From: Bacteroidales bacterium
Lineage (GTDB): Bacteria; Bacteroidota; Bacteroidia; Bacteroidales; UBA932
Direction: 5' to 3'
NCBI GenBank assembly: GCA_017459075.1
Contig: JAFUDQ010000012.1
Span: forward strand, 1-64,000
DNA length: 64,000 nucleotides
Shown: positions 61,076-64,000 of the stretch, piece after piece
Position numbering within the stretch: position 1 is the first letter of the stretch
How the letters are laid out: each line of letters begins with the position of its first letter
Notes under the pieces: generated by a model
Database searches by the model: none
What the model saw: only the letters and a program-made list of their open reading frames with translations
What the model was told of the DNA's origin: nothing
Made by a program: the position numbers and the translations under genes

Positions 61076-62332
61076 ATGAAACTTATCAATTATTTCGCTC
61101 CCCTGGCAGGAGCACTGATTCTTCTCTCCGCTTCCTGCAACAAGGAGACGGTTTCTCTAAGTGAAACGAGTCAGGCCGGTGACGCAAATGTCACACTGTC
61201 AATTTCTTCCGCCCTGAATACAAGGGCCGTGTCTCCGGACGCACAGCTCAACACTGCGGATATTTTTATCTTTGACGTAAACCCTTCTTCAAGGTCCTAC
61301 GGCATGGTGGAAGCTTATAAAAAAGTCACATCGTCTGAGATTCAATCAGCATCAAACGCTACTGTGAACCTGACCGTTTCCGCCGGATTGAAACATATCT
61401 ACGTACTTGCCAATGCAGACGAAAGCATCGCTCCTACAATTCTGAAAGAGCCCCAGCTCAGGGAACTGTATGCAGACCTTAAAGACTGCACGGCTGACAA
61501 TCTGCTTATGATTGGAGCAGCGGAAGAAACTGTTGCAGCCGGCTCTACAAACAACATTGAGATTGCATGCCGCAGGCTGGTTTCAAGAATCAGCTTCGGG
61601 CAGGTTAAGTGCGATATTTCATCGGAAGCATTCCAGGCCCTTGATTTCAGGTTGGAGGGAGTTTATCTGATGAATGTACCAAAGAGGGTCAGAATCGTCA
61701 ACGGAGACAGCAAAGACGTGTTTGGCACAAGCGGCTCCACTTTATTCAAGGAAGGAAGCACGGGATATCCTGCCGGCTTTGTAGCGGCCATGAAAGATGC
61801 CTCCACTAAGCTTCCCTATTATAAATACGAAGAGCCTAATCAGAATCGCCACGCTGCCGACGGCCTTTACAATGGTTTTGATACTGAATTCTTCCGTGAT
61901 TACCATTGGATGCCTCTTGACACTCCGGCCAAAGACCTCACCCAATTTATACCCGCAGCAGAGGATAGGGCCTTGAATCCTAACAAGACCATTAACGTAA
62001 ACAAGAATTTTTACACTTATCCCAACTCATGTGCCCCAAGCACGGATATTACCGTCGCAGACCGAACCACAAAACTTATAGTGGAAGCCCTTATTCATAT
62101 AGAAAACGAAGCCGACAGAAGGTATTACTACCCTATCAGCATCCCTTACACCCAGCCAAACTATTACTACAGGATTGACAAGCTGATTATCAAGCGCCTG
62201 GGTTCACCGGATCCGTCCCTGCCAGTTACCACAGCCCAGTGCAGCGTAAAAGTTACCGTCATGAACTGGCATACAGGACAGATTGTAGGAGAGTTCAACA
62301 ACGAGACAACCACCGGTACTTACGAATATTGA
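61076..62332 (+). CDS. Mfa1/FimA-type fimbrillin (type V pilus subunit)
   Basis: 418 residues. The lipoprotein signal (LAGALILLSASC) is followed by the fimbrillin pattern: NVTLSISSALNTRAVSPDAQLNTADIFIFD with a basic site (NTRAV) where an Arg-gingipain-like protease could cut to allow strand exchange, then LKHIYVLANAD, and the C-terminal immunoglobulin-like part ending INIENEADRRYYYPISIPY-like strands and WHTGQIVGEFNNE. It polymerises on the cell surface. First structural subunit of the cluster, 21 bases after the OmpA/TPR gene. Confidence 0.82.
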   Translation: MKLINYFAPLAGALILLSASCNKETVSLSETSQAGDANVTLSISSALNTRAVSPDAQLNTADIFIFDVNPSSRSYGMVEAYKKVTSSEIQSASNATVNLTVSAGLKHIYVLANADESIAPTILKEPQLRELYADLKDCTADNLLMIGAAEETVAAGSTNNIEIACRRLVSRISFGQVKCDISSEAFQALDFRLEGVYLMNVPKRVRIVNGDSKDVFGTSGSTLFKEGSTGYPAGFVAAMKDASTKLPYYKYEEPNQNRHAADGLYNGFDTEFFRDYHWMPLDTPAKDLTQFIPAAEDRALNPNKTINVNKNFYTYPNSCAPSTDITVADRTTKLIVEALIHIENEADRRYYYPISIPYTQPNYYYRIDKLIIKRLGSPDPSLPVTTAQCSVKVTVMNWHTGQIVGEFNNETTTGTYEY

Positions 62333-62336
62333 TGCC

Positions 62337-63152
62337 ATGACTGTGCGAAGAACATTGTCCGTCCTGTTTGTCTTCTTCCTCCTGGCCGTTTCCTGCGATA
62401 TCAAAGAAGAAAGGGTGGGATGCCCCTGCGTCCTGAGCATCTATCCTGACGGCAGTATTGACGGAAATACATACAAAAGCATAAGCAACGATATTCTGGT
62501 ATACGATTTCGCTACCGGAAGGAAGTACTATGACGGCAGTGTGGAATCCGATAATTTTGCCGGCGGAAAACCCTGCAAACTTAAAATACCCAAGTCTTCC
62601 GTAAATATCCGCGGCATTTTTGGAGTGAGGGCCATGAAAGAGGACGGGCCAGTCCTCAGGATAGGGAAAGGCTTACAGGCGGACAGTGTCTTCGTTTACA
62701 GCGGATATGCAGACTGCCTTGGTGAAACTGCTTCCGACACCCTGGATTTGGCAAAACAGTGGTGCTCCGTAAGGATAACCTTCAACCAGAATGAGAATTG
62801 GAAGGTGTCTGAATGCACGTTAAGCGGAGAATGGAACGGTTTTGACACATCCACGTTGGAAGCAGCCAGGGGCAGTTTTTATTTTGAGGCTGAGGCCACG
62901 GGAGGAGACAGTTTCATTGCCAGGGTTCCCCGGCAGGGAGACAATTCCCTGTCACTATCCGTAGCTTATGGAGGGGATGAGAAACAATACCGGGAGTTTC
63001 CCGTGGGGAAGCTTATTGAAGAGGCCAGGTTCGACTGGAATAAAAAAGACCTGGATGACGTTGTGATTCTGATTGACAGGGCGCAGATTCAGGTTCAGAT
63101 TATTATTGCAGACTGGGAAAAAGGAACTGATTATGGAAATGTGGAAATATAG
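62337..63152 (+). CDS. FimB/Mfa2-family fimbrial anchor lipoprotein
   Basis: 271 residues. Lipobox FFLLAVSC. The family's start is seen in IKEERVGCPCVLSIYP (conserved Cys pair), then VNIRGIFGVRAMKED and a C-terminal strand VVILIDRAQIQVQIIIADWEKG. FimB/Mfa2 proteins anchor the pilus and regulate its length at the outer membrane. It begins four bases after the fimbrillin stop and overlaps the following gene by up to 20 bases. Confidence 0.85.
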   Translation: MTVRRTLSVLFVFFLLAVSCDIKEERVGCPCVLSIYPDGSIDGNTYKSISNDILVYDFATGRKYYDGSVESDNFAGGKPCKLKIPKSSVNIRGIFGVRAMKEDGPVLRIGKGLQADSVFVYSGYADCLGETASDTLDLAKQWCSVRITFNQNENWKVSECTLSGEWNGFDTSTLEAARGSFYFEAEATGGDSFIARVPRQGDNSLSLSVAYGGDEKQYREFPVGKLIEEARFDWNKKDLDDVVILIDRAQIQVQIIIADWEKGTDYGNVEI

Positions 63153-64000
63153 TTTAGCGGCACTGGGAGCCATTTTCTGTGCCTGTGAGAGAGTGGAAAT
63201 ACCGATTAACGGCTGGGGAGAACCGGCCAGTCCGAATGACAGCAAGGCTGTTGTGGCCCTTAGCGCGGATGCGACTCTGGGCTCCCTGGCGGTATGGATT
63301 GCCTCCGGTATTGACACGGTTTACGTTTCCTCCGCCGGGAACGGCGTAATGGCAGAATGCCGGGCAGATTTGTCAAGGATTTTTGTTGCCGGGAATATCG
63401 CCACGGGCGCCTCCGCGCGTCCGGACACACTGACAGCCAACCTTGCCAATATGACTGATGGCAGAATCAGCTGTTCTGCAACCTTTGACAAACTGCTGGG
63501 GCATGGCCTGAACGAGTTTCCCCTAAGCCTCCCAAGGGACATTTGCAAAATCAGCCTTGAAAAAGTAGAGAACAGGATTTCGGAAGGGGCTTATTCCGGA
63601 AAAACGGTAACCGTAGAAAAGGTATTCATTATAAACGGGGTCGGCCGCTTCCAGGTTTTCTGCATGAATGGAGAAGAGCCGCGCAGGTGGTGGTTCGCCC
63701 CATCCGGCTTCGCCCCCGACGCCGGATGGGAAGCCGGGGCCGCCAAGGCATCGCCTGAAATAACTGCGGAGGGTACAGGATACATGAATCCTCCGGGTAT
63801 TTCAAAGGCATCTCCGGGGAAAAGCATAGGCTGGGGCTTGGCGGAAACAATTGACATTGAACTGTATACTGGCCCTAACGATGTTTCTGAAGACGCCTGG
63901 GGCGGTTCCGGGGAAGACATGGGCTCTGGGCAGTGGACGCCAAGGAAAACCCGTCTTGTTCTGCAATGCCTTATTGACGGGCACAGGTGCTACTATCCCC
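63133..64000 (+). CDS. Fimbrial accessory lipoprotein, cut by window end
   Basis: Open from ATG 63133 (or 63139) to the end of the window, at least 289 residues. The N-terminus MEMWKYSLAALGAIFCAC resembles a lipoprotein signal. The mature part is rich in Gly, Ser and Ala with a few strand-like stretches (GRFQVFCMNGEEPRRWWFAPSG, TRLVLQCLIDGHRCYYP). Position after FimB/Mfa2 suggests an accessory or tip subunit (Mfa3-5/FimC-E-like), but I see no specific family hallmark. It overlaps the end of the FimB/Mfa2 gene, indicating coupling. An internal inverted repeat lies at 63699-63730. Confidence 0.7.
   Translation, partial: MEMWKYSLAALGAIFCACERVEIPINGWGEPASPNDSKAVVALSADATLGSLAVWIASGIDTVYVSSAGNGVMAECRADLSRIFVAGNIATGASARPDTLTANLANMTDGRISCSATFDKLLGHGLNEFPLSLPRDICKISLEKVENRISEGAYSGKTVTVEKVFIINGVGRFQVFCMNGEEPRRWWFAPSGFAPDAGWEAGAAKASPEITAEGTGYMNPPGISKASPGKSIGWGLAETIDIELYTGPNDVSEDAWGGSGEDMGSGQWTPRKTRLVLQCLIDGHRCYYP

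Overview
The window looks like a chromosomal segment of an uncultured or gut-type Bacteroidales bacterium with roughly balanced GC. The evidence is a SusC/SusD polysaccharide utilisation locus, Mfa/FimB-type (type V) fimbrial genes, the Bacteroidetes/Chlamydia-style V-type ATPase operon containing a DUF2764 gene, Bacteroidetes promoter signatures (TAnnTTTG, sometimes with an upstream TTTG), and many DUF families confined to this phylum. The species cannot be named from sequence alone.

Layout. 1-4.2 kb: the end of an unidentified gene, then a TonB-dependent receptor with its DUF4876 lipoprotein. 4.2-6.1 kb: gene-free, repeat-packed DNA bounded by two diverged copies of a ~225 bp sequence. 6.1-13.3 kb: seven-gene V-ATPase operon (E, DUF2764, A, B, D, I, K) read leftward. 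13.4-14.2 kb: a folded intergenic element, an isochorismatase-family hydrolase and tRNA-Val(GAC). 14.2-24.9 kb: a LytS/LytTR-type two-component pair, diverging from a rightward cluster (beta-helix carbohydrate-binding lipoprotein, VTC polyphosphate polymerase domain, DUF4956 membrane protein, DUF2490 protein, M23 peptidase, and an alkaline phosphatase fused to a glycoside hydrolase-like domain). 25-35.5 kb: a leftward PUL (SusC, SusD, GH18, DUF1735/LamG, DUF1573, Big2/LamG). 35.7-40.2 kb: serine hydrolase, GH2 glycosidase, PfkB kinase and a LacI-type regulator remnant.

40.2-58 kb is mainly housekeeping: priA, parAB with DUF5683 and a LysM lytic transglycosylase, adk, hpt, a helix-hairpin-helix envelope protein, murF, obg, dut, an LptF/LptG permease, tgt and a nucleoside-type MFS transporter. 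58-64 kb: a zinc-ribbon protein divergent from ssb, followed by a fimbrial cluster (OmpA/TPR lipoprotein, fimbrillin, FimB/Mfa2 anchor, and an accessory subunit cut by the window end).

The most unusual signals are non-coding. (1) Two intergenic elements (13376-13502 and 51097-51264) share identical linkers, but their outer stem and two inner hairpins have changed with base pairing preserved, which implies selection on a folded DNA or RNA. (2) Two unlinked promoters, for the helix-hairpin-helix gene and ssb, share a 17-nt block plus ATAAnATTyGTA half-sites, suggesting a small regulon. (3) A 51-bp-period hairpin repeat family occurs at two intergenic places. Nothing was run computationally; family calls are from reading the sequences.
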